Positions 16,273 through 25,545 of a stretch of DNA of 64,000 bases are shown one piece after another. The first letter of the stretch is position 1. Each line of letters begins with the position of its first letter. Both the position numbers and the translations under genes were made by a program. Source of the stretch: Deltaproteobacteria bacterium (GTDB taxonomy: Bacteria; Desulfobacterota; Desulfobacteria; Desulfobacterales; Desulfatirhabdiaceae); contig JACRBZ010000001.1 in the NCBI GenBank assembly GCA_016219185.1, positions 1 to 64,000 of the forward strand. The letters run 5' to 3'. Under the pieces are notes generated by a model. That model had not been told where the DNA came from and did no database searches. It was given only the letters and a program-made list of their open reading frames with translations.

Positions 16273-17514
16273 ATGGCAGAAGGATTCAATGATAATTCTC
16301 TATCAGGCATGAAAGTCCTGGACTTCACCGGAGAATTGGGACCCTATGCTGCGAAATTATACGCGGGGCTCGGGGCTCACGTCATCCACCTGGAGCCAAT
16401 CACCGGAGACCCGCTACGCAATGTTGGGCCTTTTTATAAAGGTATTATCGGCAAAGAAAACAGCCTGCAATATCTGTATTACAATGCCGGCAAAAGGGGC
16501 ATGGCATTGGACTTAAATCAGGAAAAAGGACGCGATATTTTTCTTAAGCTATGCTCTGGGGCCGATCTGCTTCTGGAAAGCTTTGCGCCGGGCTACCTGG
16601 ATGGTTTAGGCCTTTGTTATGATTGTTTGAGCGCGGTCAATCCGAAATTGGTGCAAACATCCATAACACCCTTTGGGAATTTCGGTCCCTATAAAGACCT
16701 GCCCGGTTCCGATCTGATCTGCTCGGCCATGGGCGGCTTTTTGTTTTTAGCCGGCATCGACAATGACAAACCCGTGCGGGCCTGCGACAACCAGGCTTAC
16801 CGGATGGCCGAAGCCTATGCCGCCGTTGGCAGTTCCATTGCCCTGTTTTTTGCCAGGAGAACCGGAGTGGGTCAGTTTGTTGATGTGCCCTGTATGGAAG
16901 CCGTTGGTCAGGCATTGGAAAATGCAGCCCAGTATTGGGATTTGGAAGGTAAGATCCGTCGCGGTCGGGGAGCAGAGGCTGGTTCGGCCACGGTTCATCC
17001 CTGCAAGGACGGCTATTTCGCCATTGTGGCCATCATGGGTAAAAACAAGATCATGTGGGATCCTTTCCTGAAATGGATGCAGGAAGAAAATGTGGAAGAG
17101 TGGGAAGTCTTTCAGGATGCCCGGTGGATCGATCCCAATTATCGCAGGTCCAAGGAAGGTTATGAAACATTTTGCCGGATTTTTGAACGCTTTACCAAGA
17201 AACACGACAAGTTAACCCTGTACGAAAAAGGACAGGCGCATCGCGTTGCCCTCACGCCGGTCAGCAACGGAAAAGACCTTTTGGAAAATCCCCAATTAAA
17301 ACACCGTGGGTTCTGGCAGACGCTTGAACATGAAAAATTGGGAGGATCCGTCACTTATCCGGGAGCGCCATATGAATTCGGACAACTCGAGTGGCGTTTG
17401 GGAAATTCCGCGCCGACACTGGGTCAGCACACTGCCGAAATCTTAAGTGAAATCGGGTATACGGACAACGATATCGCAATGTTGGCAAAGGAGGGCATCG
17501 TCCATGTTGGCTAA
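16273..17514 (+). CDS. bbsE: CoA-transferase family III subunit BbsE
   Basis: BbsE and BbsF form succinyl-CoA:(R)-benzylsuccinate CoA-transferase, which activates the arylsuccinate. The 413-residue protein has the family III fold with G-V-G-Q-F-V-D-V (about residue 199). Where catalytic members carry the active-site aspartate, about 11 residues before the A-x-G-x-x-I-A-L motif, I align an alanine in N-Q-A-Y. So this subunit probably does not form the acyl anhydride itself. Start: ATG 16273 after AAGGAG. The gene overlaps bbsF by 11 bases. Confidence 0.85.
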   Translation: MAEGFNDNSLSGMKVLDFTGELGPYAAKLYAGLGAHVIHLEPITGDPLRNVGPFYKGIIGKENSLQYLYYNAGKRGMALDLNQEKGRDIFLKLCSGADLLLESFAPGYLDGLGLCYDCLSAVNPKLVQTSITPFGNFGPYKDLPGSDLICSAMGGFLFLAGIDNDKPVRACDNQAYRMAEAYAAVGSSIALFFARRTGVGQFVDVPCMEAVGQALENAAQYWDLEGKIRRGRGAEAGSATVHPCKDGYFAIVAIMGKNKIMWDPFLKWMQEENVEEWEVFQDARWIDPNYRRSKEGYETFCRIFERFTKKHDKLTLYEKGQAHRVALTPVSNGKDLLENPQLKHRGFWQTLEHEKLGGSVTYPGAPYEFGQLEWRLGNSAPTLGQHTAEILSEIGYTDNDIAMLAKEGIVHVG

Positions 17515-18733
17515 TATGAAAAGAGCCTTGGAAGGCATTGTTGTCTGTGATTTTTCATGGGTTGGCGCCGGACCCATCGCCACCAACGTTCTGGGGCAAT
17601 GCGGCGCCGAGATCATCAAGATCGAAAGCCAGAAAAGACCCGATATTCTGCGTAACGGCGGACCTTTTAAGGATGGTATCAGCGAAGGTCTGGAGCGTAG
17701 CGGATATTTTGCCAATCGCAACCCCAACAAAAAATGTATCGCTTTAAACATGAGCAATCCAAGTGCCCGCGACGTGGCCGTTCGACTGATCCAAAAAAGC
17801 GATATCATCATCAACAACTTCCGCGTCGGTCAGATGGAAAAATGGAATTTGGGCTGGGAAGATGTCCAGAAAATAAATCCGAAGATTATTTATGTCACCA
17901 TGAGTTTGCAGGGACTGTCCGGACCACATAAATCCTATATGGGTTTTGGCGTCAATCTGAATGCCCTGTGCGGGTTGACGGCACGTTCCAGTTTTCCGGG
18001 GGACCGCCCCTTCGGTACCGGCACAAATTACACCGACCATGTGATGGTTCCCGGCCATACGCTTTTTGGCATCATGGCGGCCCTGCTTCAGCGGGAAATA
18101 ACCGGCAAGGGACAGACCGTCTCCATTTCACAACTCGAGTCCGCCATCGCCATGAAGCCAAGCGATGCCATGGCCTACGCCTGCAACGAGGAGATCCTGC
18201 CGCCCCTGGGTTTTGGTGACCCGCAAGCCGCGCCTCATGGCGTATATACGACTCTGGGATACCGGAAGTGGATTGCCATCGCCACTTTTACAGAATTCGA
18301 ATGGACGATGTTGAAAAAAACGATGAATTCTCCGCAATGGGCCGATGATCCCAAATTCGAAACCCTGGCCGGGCGCAAGAAAAACGAGGATGAATTGAAC
18401 GAAAGAATTGATGAATGGACCCAAAATCAATATGCGGACTGGCTGATGCGGGAGCTGGCCGCCAACGGCGTGCAGGCGGGCATTGTCAATGACGCTCGCG
18501 GCGCCATTGAAGATGAGCACCTGCGCAAGCGCGGCTTCTGGGCTTATCTGGATCATCCCGTGGTGGGCTCCACATTATATAACCGGGCACCGATTTCTTT
18601 CTCCAAAACACCCATCGAAATGGTGAGCGCGGCCCCTCTGCTGGGACAGCATACGATCGAGGTACTGACCGGACTTCTGGGGTATTCCATGGATGAGGTG
18701 GAACAGTTATCCGCCGGGGATGTATTGACATAG
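17504..18733 (+). CDS. bbsF: CoA-transferase family III subunit BbsF (catalytic)
   Basis: The 409-residue partner of BbsE has the family signature and an aspartate, D178 in N-Y-T-D-H, at the spacing from the G-I-M-A-A-L-L helix expected for the catalytic Asp of family III CoA-transferases. A G-K-G-Q-T-V-S-I motif follows. The start at 17504 has AGGAGGG 9 bases upstream and overlaps the end of bbsE, so translation is coupled. A second ATG at 17516 is possible. Confidence 0.86.
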   Translation: MLANMKRALEGIVVCDFSWVGAGPIATNVLGQCGAEIIKIESQKRPDILRNGGPFKDGISEGLERSGYFANRNPNKKCIALNMSNPSARDVAVRLIQKSDIIINNFRVGQMEKWNLGWEDVQKINPKIIYVTMSLQGLSGPHKSYMGFGVNLNALCGLTARSSFPGDRPFGTGTNYTDHVMVPGHTLFGIMAALLQREITGKGQTVSISQLESAIAMKPSDAMAYACNEEILPPLGFGDPQAAPHGVYTTLGYRKWIAIATFTEFEWTMLKKTMNSPQWADDPKFETLAGRKKNEDELNERIDEWTQNQYADWLMRELAANGVQAGIVNDARGAIEDEHLRKRGFWAYLDHPVVGSTLYNRAPISFSKTPIEMVSAAPLLGQHTIEVLTGLLGYSMDEVEQLSAGDVLT

Positions 18734-18862
18734 GGGGTCCCCGCCTCACGGCCAATGATCAGGCAGTTGCTTGATTTTGGATGGCCGGTCCTTTATGCCC
18801 TGTTTATCAATATTTTAAGAAAATTGCCCTCTTACAGAATATCAAACAAATAAAGGTGAAAA

Positions 18863-20092
18863 ATGGATTTTTCGATTCCGGAAGAATATATGATGCTCAA
18901 AGAGTCGATGCGGGAATTTGTCAAACGGGAAATGATGCCGCTTGAGAAAAAATTCCTGGAACGGGACATGGGGTTATGGACAACTCCCGGACCGCTTCTG
19001 CCAAAGGAAGACACCCGGAGGTTGCTTCAAAAAACCAAAGACCTGGGGTTCTGGGGTCTGGAGGTGGAGGAAAAATTTGGCGGCCAGGGGCTTGGGATGC
19101 TGGCCAAAACCCTGGTCATGGAAGAGCTGTGCCGATGCTTTGTGGGGTTTTCTCCGCACGGATTCATGCTGCCGCCGGATGCCCCGAACCTGTACTATCT
19201 ACATAGCTGCTGCTCGCCTGCCCAGCGGGAAAAATATTTTCTGCCTTACTGCGACAACCTGCTGGATTCCGCAATGGCTGTCACCGAACCGGGCGCCGGG
19301 TCGGATGTCAGCGGCCTGAAGACCGCGGCCGTGAAGAAAGGCGACAAATGGATCATTAACGGTACCAAAACCTTTATCAGTAAATGCGATAAAGACAATG
19401 TCTTTTTTATTCTGATTGCGGTTACCGACAAGGAAGCGCAGTCCAAGAACCGGTTTACCGCATTTCTGCTGGATAAAAATACACCCGGAGTCCGGGTTGG
19501 CAGAGAAATTCCGGTCATCGGCGCCATGCCCACCTGGGATTTGATTCTGGAAGATGTTGAGCTGGGGGATGACGCCATTCTGGGAGAAATCGGCAAGGCA
19601 TTTATTCCCCTTCAGAATCGGTTCGGGGTTCGCCGGATCGAGCTGGCCTCCCGCTGTACGGGTATGGCCGAACGCCTGATCGAGATGATGATCGCTCAGG
19701 CCAACAACCGGGTGACATTCGGTCAGCCTCTTGCCGAACGCCAGACCATTCAGAACTGGGTCGCAGATTCCACAATGGAGCTGGAAAGCGTCAGATGGAT
19801 GCTGTATTACGCGTGCTGGAAAAACGATCAGGGATATACGGATCTGCGCATTGAAGGCTCCAGCCTGAAAGTCATGGCGACCGAAATGCTGACCCGGGTT
19901 GCGGACCGGGCCATCCAGGTTCATGGCGGGGTCGGGCTTTCCAAAGAACTGGGCATTGAATATGCGGCCAGAATGGTGCGAATCTGGCGGATTCTGGAAG
20001 GCCCGTCCGAAATTCACCGCTGGACCATTGGCCGGACGATTCTGAAACAGAAAAAGCCTTATAACCCCTTCATCGTGGCAAAAGAATCATGA
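18863..20092 (+). CDS. bbsG: Arylsuccinyl-CoA dehydrogenase (BbsG)
   Basis: This 409-residue acyl-CoA dehydrogenase should oxidise (R)-benzylsuccinyl-CoA, or its aryl homologue, to phenylitaconyl-CoA and pass electrons to the ETF encoded downstream. It shows the FAD-contact region A-V-T-E-P-G-A-G-S-D (about residues 138-147), the K-x-F-I-S stretch after it and the catalytic base E379 in I-L-E-G-P-S-E-I. Length and operon position match BbsG. A 129-base gap separates it from bbsF, and AAAGGTG precedes the start. Confidence 0.88.
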   Translation: MDFSIPEEYMMLKESMREFVKREMMPLEKKFLERDMGLWTTPGPLLPKEDTRRLLQKTKDLGFWGLEVEEKFGGQGLGMLAKTLVMEELCRCFVGFSPHGFMLPPDAPNLYYLHSCCSPAQREKYFLPYCDNLLDSAMAVTEPGAGSDVSGLKTAAVKKGDKWIINGTKTFISKCDKDNVFFILIAVTDKEAQSKNRFTAFLLDKNTPGVRVGREIPVIGAMPTWDLILEDVELGDDAILGEIGKAFIPLQNRFGVRRIELASRCTGMAERLIEMMIAQANNRVTFGQPLAERQTIQNWVADSTMELESVRWMLYYACWKNDQGYTDLRIEGSSLKVMATEMLTRVADRAIQVHGGVGLSKELGIEYAARMVRIWRILEGPSEIHRWTIGRTILKQKKPYNPFIVAKES

Positions 20093-20099
20093 GAATTTC

Positions 20100-20295
20100 A
20101 AATTTTGATGAACTCGTAAAAAGTCAAAACATGGGATGGCAAAGTAAAAAGTTCAAGATCAAGGCGCGCGCACCGGAGCTGTTGGCGACAATCCTGAGGA
20201 CCGGCGTTCCGCCTGCCGTACTTTTGGGTACGCCGCAATGACGAAGGATGAAGCGCAACGCAGATATTGGACTTTTTACGAAGCCATCAAATTTT
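20100..20295 (+). repeat. MITE-like element with terminal inverted repeats, between bbsG and bbsH
   Basis: This is the most complete copy, 196 bases. The ends are near-perfect inverted repeats, with the core CTCGTAAAAAGTC at the left and GACTTTTTACGAAG at the right, both flanked by GATG/CATC and A/T runs. Inner arms TAAAAAGT (20145-20152) and ACTTTTTA (20271-20278) pair perfectly. The centre has a GTACTTTTGGGTAC hairpin. There is no coding frame. Confidence 0.8.
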
Positions 20296-20320
20296 AAATT
20301 CTATATAGAGGGAGCAAAAA

Positions 20321-21091
20321 ATGCCAGTCGATTATAAAAAAGAGGGACATGTGGCTTATGTCACATTGAACCGACCAGAGGCCATGAATTCACTCGATCC
20401 GGAGTCTGTGACCCAACTGACCGAAATTTGGACGGAAATCAAAAACAATTCCGATATCAGGGTTTCGGTTCTGACCGGAACCGGCGAAAAATCCTTCTGT
20501 ACCGGAACAGACATGAAAAAGACACCGCCGCCGGATGAATGCATGGCCGCTATCTGGCTGCGGGACGGGCAGCCCATCATTCCGCTTATGAAAATGTGGA
20601 AGCCCATCATTGCAGCCGTCAATGGATTTGCTGTCGGCGGCGGACTGGAAATGGCACTGGCCTGCGATTTACGCATCGCCAGCAGCAACGCCAAATTCGG
20701 ATTAACCGAAGTCAAGGTGGCCAGCCTGGCAGGTTTGAACGGCACCCAATGTTTGCCCCGCGCCATTCCCCAGGCAGTGGCCATGAAGATGCTGTTCACC
20801 GGCGAAATGATTGATGCGCAGGAAGCTTTGCGGGTGGGGCTGATCAGCGACATGGTGGAGCCCGGCGAATTGATGGACCTGGCCAGAAAATACGCCGAAC
20901 GCATCGCCGGCAATGCACCTTTAAGCGTCAAAGCAGCTAAACAGGCAGTCCATATGGGATTGGACATGCCTCTGGAACACGGGATTGCCTTTTCTCATTT
21001 ACTCTGGGGTGCTTTGCGTGATACCGAAGATCGCAAGGAAGGCTTTAAGGCTTTTTCCGAGAAAAGATCCCCGGAATGGCAGGGAAAATAG
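20321..21091 (+). CDS. bbsH: Enoyl-CoA hydratase (BbsH)
   Basis: This 256-residue crotonase-family enzyme should hydrate the arylitaconyl-CoA produced by BbsG to a hydroxy(aryl)methylsuccinyl-CoA. Both catalytic glutamates are present: E110 in G-G-G-L-E-M-A and E130 in F-G-L-T-E-V. The oxyanion-hole segments (C-T-G-T-D-M and F-A-V-G-G-G) are also intact. The ribosome site GAGGGAG precedes the ATG. The preceding repeat separates it from bbsG. Confidence 0.88.
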   Translation: MPVDYKKEGHVAYVTLNRPEAMNSLDPESVTQLTEIWTEIKNNSDIRVSVLTGTGEKSFCTGTDMKKTPPPDECMAAIWLRDGQPIIPLMKMWKPIIAAVNGFAVGGGLEMALACDLRIASSNAKFGLTEVKVASLAGLNGTQCLPRAIPQAVAMKMLFTGEMIDAQEALRVGLISDMVEPGELMDLARKYAERIAGNAPLSVKAAKQAVHMGLDMPLEHGIAFSHLLWGALRDTEDRKEGFKAFSEKRSPEWQGK

Positions 21092-21183
21092 AAACAATGC
21101 AATAAAAGCTGAACAAAAGATGACGTATACGGCGCTGAGAATCGGTATTCCTGCGCCGCATCGGTAATAAGGAGGGTTTTTCA

Positions 21184-21939
21184 ATGCACATTGCGGTTTT
21201 AGCCAAAGTCGTTCCCGATTATGAGGTCCCAACCGGCGATTTCGAATTGAAAAATCACCGCGCTCATGATCGCTATAAGCGAATGATCGGACTATACGAT
21301 GAAAACGCCATTGAAGTCGGGGTTCAGATAAAGGAAAAATACAAAGCCGCTCTGTCGGTAATCTCCTATGGAAGTGAAGAGGACATTTCGGTTCTGCGGA
21401 AGGCCATTGCCATGGGAGGTGAAAGGCTCGTCCTGATAACCGGCAATTCGGATGATCCCGTCGTGATCGCTGCCAACTTGAAAATGGCAATTGACAGTCT
21501 GGGCGATGTGGATCTGGTTTTGGCCGGACAGCAGTCGGCGGACATGGATCGTGGCATTGTCCCCGGACTTCTGGCCAGAATGCTGGAATATCCGTTTATT
21601 CCACGCGTCAGCAAGGTGGAAGCAGGGGCCGGTGATTGGAATGTGTCGCAGCAGAATGAAGACGGCTGCCGCGAGCTTGGCTTTAGCGGAAAAGGGGTGC
21701 TGTCCATCACCAGTATTCCTGAAAATGTACCTCGCATTCCCGTGGTGCGTGCAATTTTCGCCGCCAAGAAAAAACCGGTGGAAAAGCTTGCATCCATAAA
21801 CGGCATGGCCATGAACGTGGAAGAGCTTTCTGTTGAAATCCCGAAGATGGAATCGGTATGTGAATTCCTGCCCCTGGATGATTTACGTGAAACCGCAAAA
21901 ATATTGCTTTCGAAGTTGAGGGAGGAGCGATACCTATGA
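21184..21939 (+). CDS. etfB: Electron transfer flavoprotein beta subunit
   Basis: The 251-residue protein is EtfB. It starts with A-V-L-A-K-V-V-P-D-Y and has N-A-I-E-V-G, the A-I-A-M-G-G-E-R-L-V region and L-V-L-A-G-Q-Q-S-A-D-M-D-R-G. It takes electrons from acyl-CoA dehydrogenases, here most likely BbsG, together with EtfA. Start follows AAGGAGGG. The stop overlaps the etfA start by 4 bases (ATGA-type), so the subunits are made together. In some bbs operons the ETF genes are called bbsI and bbsJ. Confidence 0.88.
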   Translation: MHIAVLAKVVPDYEVPTGDFELKNHRAHDRYKRMIGLYDENAIEVGVQIKEKYKAALSVISYGSEEDISVLRKAIAMGGERLVLITGNSDDPVVIAANLKMAIDSLGDVDLVLAGQQSADMDRGIVPGLLARMLEYPFIPRVSKVEAGAGDWNVSQQNEDGCRELGFSGKGVLSITSIPENVPRIPVVRAIFAAKKKPVEKLASINGMAMNVEELSVEIPKMESVCEFLPLDDLRETAKILLSKLREERYL

Positions 21940-22823
21940 AGACGCTGATCATTGATGTTATCGATCCGAAAAGAATGGGAGAATTGACAACGGTCAGTAA
22001 ATATTTCGGCGATGCCCCGGACATTCTGGCCCTTGGCGCCGGGGACATCCCCGGTCAATTCAATAAAGCCTATCAAACAAACGAGAAGATCGCCGTCAAT
22101 CTTGTTCCGGCAATAACCCAACTCATTCAGGATGAAGGGTATGAAGTTATCCTTTTAAGCGCTACAACTGTAGGCGCTGAAATCGCCGGTCCCGTGGCTG
22201 TCGGCATTGGCGCCGCGCTGATTTCCGAAGTTATCGGCATCGACGATAATCACACCGTGATAAGACCTTTGTACGGCGGCAAAGCTGTCGGTAAATATAA
22301 GATTGTCAAATACCCGGTGATTTTAACCATTCGTCGTAAATATTTTGAACCCGCGGAACTTTCCGGTGTCACACCCGCATCAATGCTGGCTGTTGAAAAA
22401 TCCCCCATCCGTTTAATTTCTGAAAAAACGCAAAAAAGCGAAGGCATTCCCCTGGAGGATGCCGAAATCATTGTTTCCGGCGGCAGAGGTATCGGCGTTG
22501 CCGAAAACTTTGCCATGTTAAAAGAAATGTCCGATGTTTTGGGCGGGGCTGTGGGTGCGTCCAGGGGCGCGGTCGACGAAGGCTGGGCACTGCCGACCCA
22601 GCAAATCGGCCAGACCGGCAACATCGTTGCGCCGTCCGTGTATGTCGCAGTCGGAATTTCCGGCGCAAGTCAGCATCTGGCCGGCATCGCCAATGCCAAA
22701 TGCGTGGTCGCCATCAACAAGGACGAAGAAGCCAATATCTTCAACCGGGCACGATTCGGCATTGTCTGCGACTATAAAACCATTGTGCCGGTGTTGACGG
22801 AAGTTCTCAGGGAGGAACGCTGA
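21936..22823 (+). CDS. etfA: Electron transfer flavoprotein alpha subunit
   Basis: The 295-residue EtfA has the C-terminal FAD-binding signature: S-G-G-R-G-I-G near residue 187, G-A-S-R-G-A-V-D-E-G-W, Q-I-G-Q-T-G, then P-S-V-Y-V-A-V-G-I-S-G-A-S-Q-H and A-I-N-K-D-E-E-A-N-I-F. It forms the ETF with EtfB and hands electrons to the membrane oxidoreductase encoded next. Its TGA shares a base with the next ATG, so coupling continues. Confidence 0.9.
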   Translation: MKTLIIDVIDPKRMGELTTVSKYFGDAPDILALGAGDIPGQFNKAYQTNEKIAVNLVPAITQLIQDEGYEVILLSATTVGAEIAGPVAVGIGAALISEVIGIDDNHTVIRPLYGGKAVGKYKIVKYPVILTIRRKYFEPAELSGVTPASMLAVEKSPIRLISEKTQKSEGIPLEDAEIIVSGGRGIGVAENFAMLKEMSDVLGGAVGASRGAVDEGWALPTQQIGQTGNIVAPSVYVAVGISGASQHLAGIANAKCVVAINKDEEANIFNRARFGIVCDYKTIVPVLTEVLREER

Positions 22824-24790
22824 TGCCCCGGGTACCGTACTGGAACATCAATTACGGTTTACTGATCGATGCGCTGGCGATTCCCATGATGGCCGTGTTT
22901 CTGTACGGCCTGTATCGGCACTGGGCTCGGATCAGGCAGGGCAAGGCGCGGATTCGGCTGAGTGGACCGAATCTTCCCGGCAAAATCGGACCGGTTTTTG
23001 TATCCGCCTTGTTTTTCCGGGGAATTCTGGGAACCCGTATCTATAAAAAGATATATACCGGCATTGCCCATGGCATGCTCCTATGGTCGATGGTTGTGCT
23101 TTTGATCGGCACCACCCTGACCTTTCTGAATGTGCTGTTCGGCCTGCCGGTCTTTTCCGGAAATTTCAACCGATGGGTCATGGCATTCGGGCTGGATGCG
23201 GCAGGATTGGCGGCACTGATCGGCCTTGCTTTTTTACTCCTGCACAGGCTCATCCCTCCGGATAGGTTGATACAGCCCGCACAGCGCCTGGGATTTACAC
23301 CGATTGTCGGTTTGCTCGGCCTGGTCATTTTAAGCGGATTTTTTGTTGAAGCCTTGCGAATCGCCCAAACCCGGATTGACGCGGGCGCTTTTGTGGGCAA
23401 CTGGCTTGCCGGCTGGGTCAACGGCCCCTTTGCAATGAGTTTGCATCAGGGATTCTGGTGGGCTCATGGACTGATGGCCCTGGCCTTTATCGCTTATCTG
23501 CCGTTCTCACCGATGGTTCACATGCTTCTGGCGCCGGTGAACGCTGCTTTGGCGAATCCGATGCCTGGGCCCAAAATGGGGGTCATCGATTTTGCTTCTT
23601 TCGACAATGAAACCGACGATGAAATGCCAACCCTCGGGGTAGCCAAATTAACGGATTTTACCCGTAAGCGTCTGCTCGATTTCGACGCCTGTCTGTGGTG
23701 CGGACGATGCCATGAAGTGTGCCCGGCGGCCCAAACCGGAAAACCCCTGTCTCCCAAGGGGGTCATCACGACGCTGGCCCAGGTGCTGACCACCGCTGAC
23801 AGGCAAGACGACTCCCTGGCTGACGCAGTGGGCGTAGAAGCGATTTTTTGTTGCACCACCTGCGCAGCCTGCATGGAAGCCTGCCCGGTTTGTATCAATC
23901 AACCCAAGAGCATTCTCAAGCTGCGCCAAAACCTGGTCATGGAACGTTCCGAAATTCCGGATCTGATGGGAAAAGCCAACAGTTCCCTGGAGCAGCGCCA
24001 GCATCCTTTTTTCGGAACCAGCGCAGGGCCGCGGGATTGGCGCAAAGGACTTCAAGTCCCTGTATTTGAAGCCGGTCACACCGAATATCTCTTGTGGATC
24101 GGTTGCACCGCCACCTATGAAGAGCGGGCACAGAAGATCGCACGGGCCATGGTCCGCATCCTGGAAGCTGCCGGCGTTTCTTACGGCATTCTGGAGCAAG
24201 CCCGCTGCACCGGTGATCCGGCCAAGCAAATGGGAAACGAATTTCTCTTTAATGAAATTGCCCGGCAAAATATCCAGGATTTCGAAGCCCTTGGGATTCA
24301 AAAAATCATCACCCTGTGTCCCCACTGCTATAATAGCTTTACCCGCCACTACAAAATGCTGGGAACGACCTATGAGGTGATTCCTCATAGCGTTCTGATC
24401 GAAACCCTGATCGCTACCGGCAGCTTACAAATCAATGCAGGGAACCAAACCATTTGCTACCATGATCCGTGTTATCTTGGAAGGCGCAACAATATATTGG
24501 ATGCTCCGCGACAGGCAGTACGCGCCGTGGGTAAACTTGTGGAAATGCCGCGCCACGGAAGGGACAGCTTTTGCTGCGGCGGCGGTGGCGGTAATTACTG
24601 GGCCGAAGAGGCCGGAGTCCGCATCAACCAGACCCGGGCACAGGAAGCCCTGAATACCGGCGCGGACTGTATTGCCGTGGCCTGTCCATTCTGTTTATTG
24701 ATGCTTACCGACGGATGCAAAAAATTTACCGAAGAACAAAAAGCGTTTGATATCGCCGAATTAATCGCAAAACAACTCAAAATCAACTGA
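22823..24790 (+). CDS. Membrane heme/FeS ETF:menaquinone oxidoreductase (EMO-type)
   Basis: The 655-residue protein fuses three parts. About residues 1-260 hold membrane helices with histidines suited to heme b, as in NarI-like cytochromes. About 285-370 hold two [4Fe-4S] motifs (C-x2-C-x2-C-x3-C at C-L-W-C-G-R-C and at C-T-T-C-A-A-C). The C-terminal part has two CCG domains (C-P-H-C-Y-N-S-F and F-C-C-G-G-G-G-G with C-P-F-C). This is the layout of the ETF:(methyl)menaquinone oxidoreductase described in Geobacter and syntrophs. Placed directly after etfBA, it should deliver electrons from arylsuccinyl-CoA oxidation to menaquinone. Confidence 0.85.
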   Translation: MPRVPYWNINYGLLIDALAIPMMAVFLYGLYRHWARIRQGKARIRLSGPNLPGKIGPVFVSALFFRGILGTRIYKKIYTGIAHGMLLWSMVVLLIGTTLTFLNVLFGLPVFSGNFNRWVMAFGLDAAGLAALIGLAFLLLHRLIPPDRLIQPAQRLGFTPIVGLLGLVILSGFFVEALRIAQTRIDAGAFVGNWLAGWVNGPFAMSLHQGFWWAHGLMALAFIAYLPFSPMVHMLLAPVNAALANPMPGPKMGVIDFASFDNETDDEMPTLGVAKLTDFTRKRLLDFDACLWCGRCHEVCPAAQTGKPLSPKGVITTLAQVLTTADRQDDSLADAVGVEAIFCCTTCAACMEACPVCINQPKSILKLRQNLVMERSEIPDLMGKANSSLEQRQHPFFGTSAGPRDWRKGLQVPVFEAGHTEYLLWIGCTATYEERAQKIARAMVRILEAAGVSYGILEQARCTGDPAKQMGNEFLFNEIARQNIQDFEALGIQKIITLCPHCYNSFTRHYKMLGTTYEVIPHSVLIETLIATGSLQINAGNQTICYHDPCYLGRRNNILDAPRQAVRAVGKLVEMPRHGRDSFCCGGGGGNYWAEEAGVRINQTRAQEALNTGADCIAVACPFCLLMLTDGCKKFTEEQKAFDIAELIAKQLKIN

Positions 24791-24886
24791 CATCAGACAG
24801 GCTGAAATCCGCGATGACCCGAAAAGAGGAGGCTCCTCTATTGAATCGAGCCATTGCACTGTCCACGCCGAATAAGGAGAAAGCCG

Positions 24887-25342
24887 ATGCTTAATCCCGA
24901 TATCCTCAAATCCATTTCCTTTTTCGAGGAATTCTCGGATGAAATGATTAAACGCCTGGCTGCGGTATCTGAACTGAGAGCCTATGAAGCCGGCGTTTTT
25001 TTGAATAAAAAGCAACGCACCGCGGAATTCTTCTATCTTATCGTGGAAGGGGAAATCAGCCTGCAGGTGGAAAGCCTTACCGGCAAAACCGTACGCCTGG
25101 AAACCATCGCGCCGGGCGGCGCGATTGGATTTTCATCGTTGATTGAAATGGCTCCCAAAGCCTATTTAAGCAATGCCAAAACCCTGACGCCAGTCAAGGT
25201 GATTCGCTTCCGCGCCGATGATCTCATGCTCTTGTGCTACCAGGATTTTGAATTGGGTTTTTTTCTCATGAAGAAAATCGCATTCATCGCCAAACGCCGC
25301 TTGATGTACCGGACGCATCCGATTCCCAGGATTGAAGGATAG
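24887..25342 (+). CDS. Stand-alone cyclic-nucleotide-binding domain protein
   Basis: The 151-residue protein is a cNMP-binding (CRP/FNR sensor) beta-barrel. It begins L-K-S-I-S-F-F-E-E-F-S-D, then F-Y-L-I-V-E-G-E-I-S-L and I-A-P-G-G-A-I-G-F-S-S-L. The chain ends shortly after the connecting helix (F-L-M-K-K-I-A-F-I-A-K-R-R-L), with no helix-turn-helix, so it cannot bind DNA as CRP does. The expected R-S-A ligand motif is not clear. The start at 24887 follows AAGGAG. It is about 97 bases after the quinone oxidoreductase gene and may be a regulatory or electron-transfer accessory protein. Confidence 0.7.
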   Translation: MLNPDILKSISFFEEFSDEMIKRLAAVSELRAYEAGVFLNKKQRTAEFFYLIVEGEISLQVESLTGKTVRLETIAPGGAIGFSSLIEMAPKAYLSNAKTLTPVKVIRFRADDLMLLCYQDFELGFFLMKKIAFIAKRRLMYRTHPIPRIEG

Positions 25343-25463
25343 ACCCGATGGCTGTTGACAACGGACGGCTTAATTTAAACGCATAGCCTCAGATCCAACC
25401 TGTCGGAGTATCATATCGGCACAAGCCCACATCATGCAAGATTTCAAAATATTTTCCCGTCAT

Positions 25464-25492
25464 TTGTTTTGATCCTTTTCATATGTTACAAT
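25464..25492 (+). promoter_or_regulatory. Sigma-70 type promoter for the sigma-54 activator gene
   Basis: TTGTTT at 25464-25469 and TACAAT at 25487-25492 are 17 bases apart, a good match to -35/-10 boxes. The regulator ATG is about 54 bases further on. The 203-base gap from the upstream gene holds nothing else obvious. Confidence 0.55.
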
Positions 25493-25545
25493 CCCCGCAG
25501 CATGTTATTTCAAGTTTCCGGGCATTATGATCGAGAAGGTATGGT

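Noticed and set aside
19199..20017. 272-codon minus-strand open frame opposite bbsG
   Set aside because: Antisense shadow of the acyl-CoA dehydrogenase with no motif or start signal.
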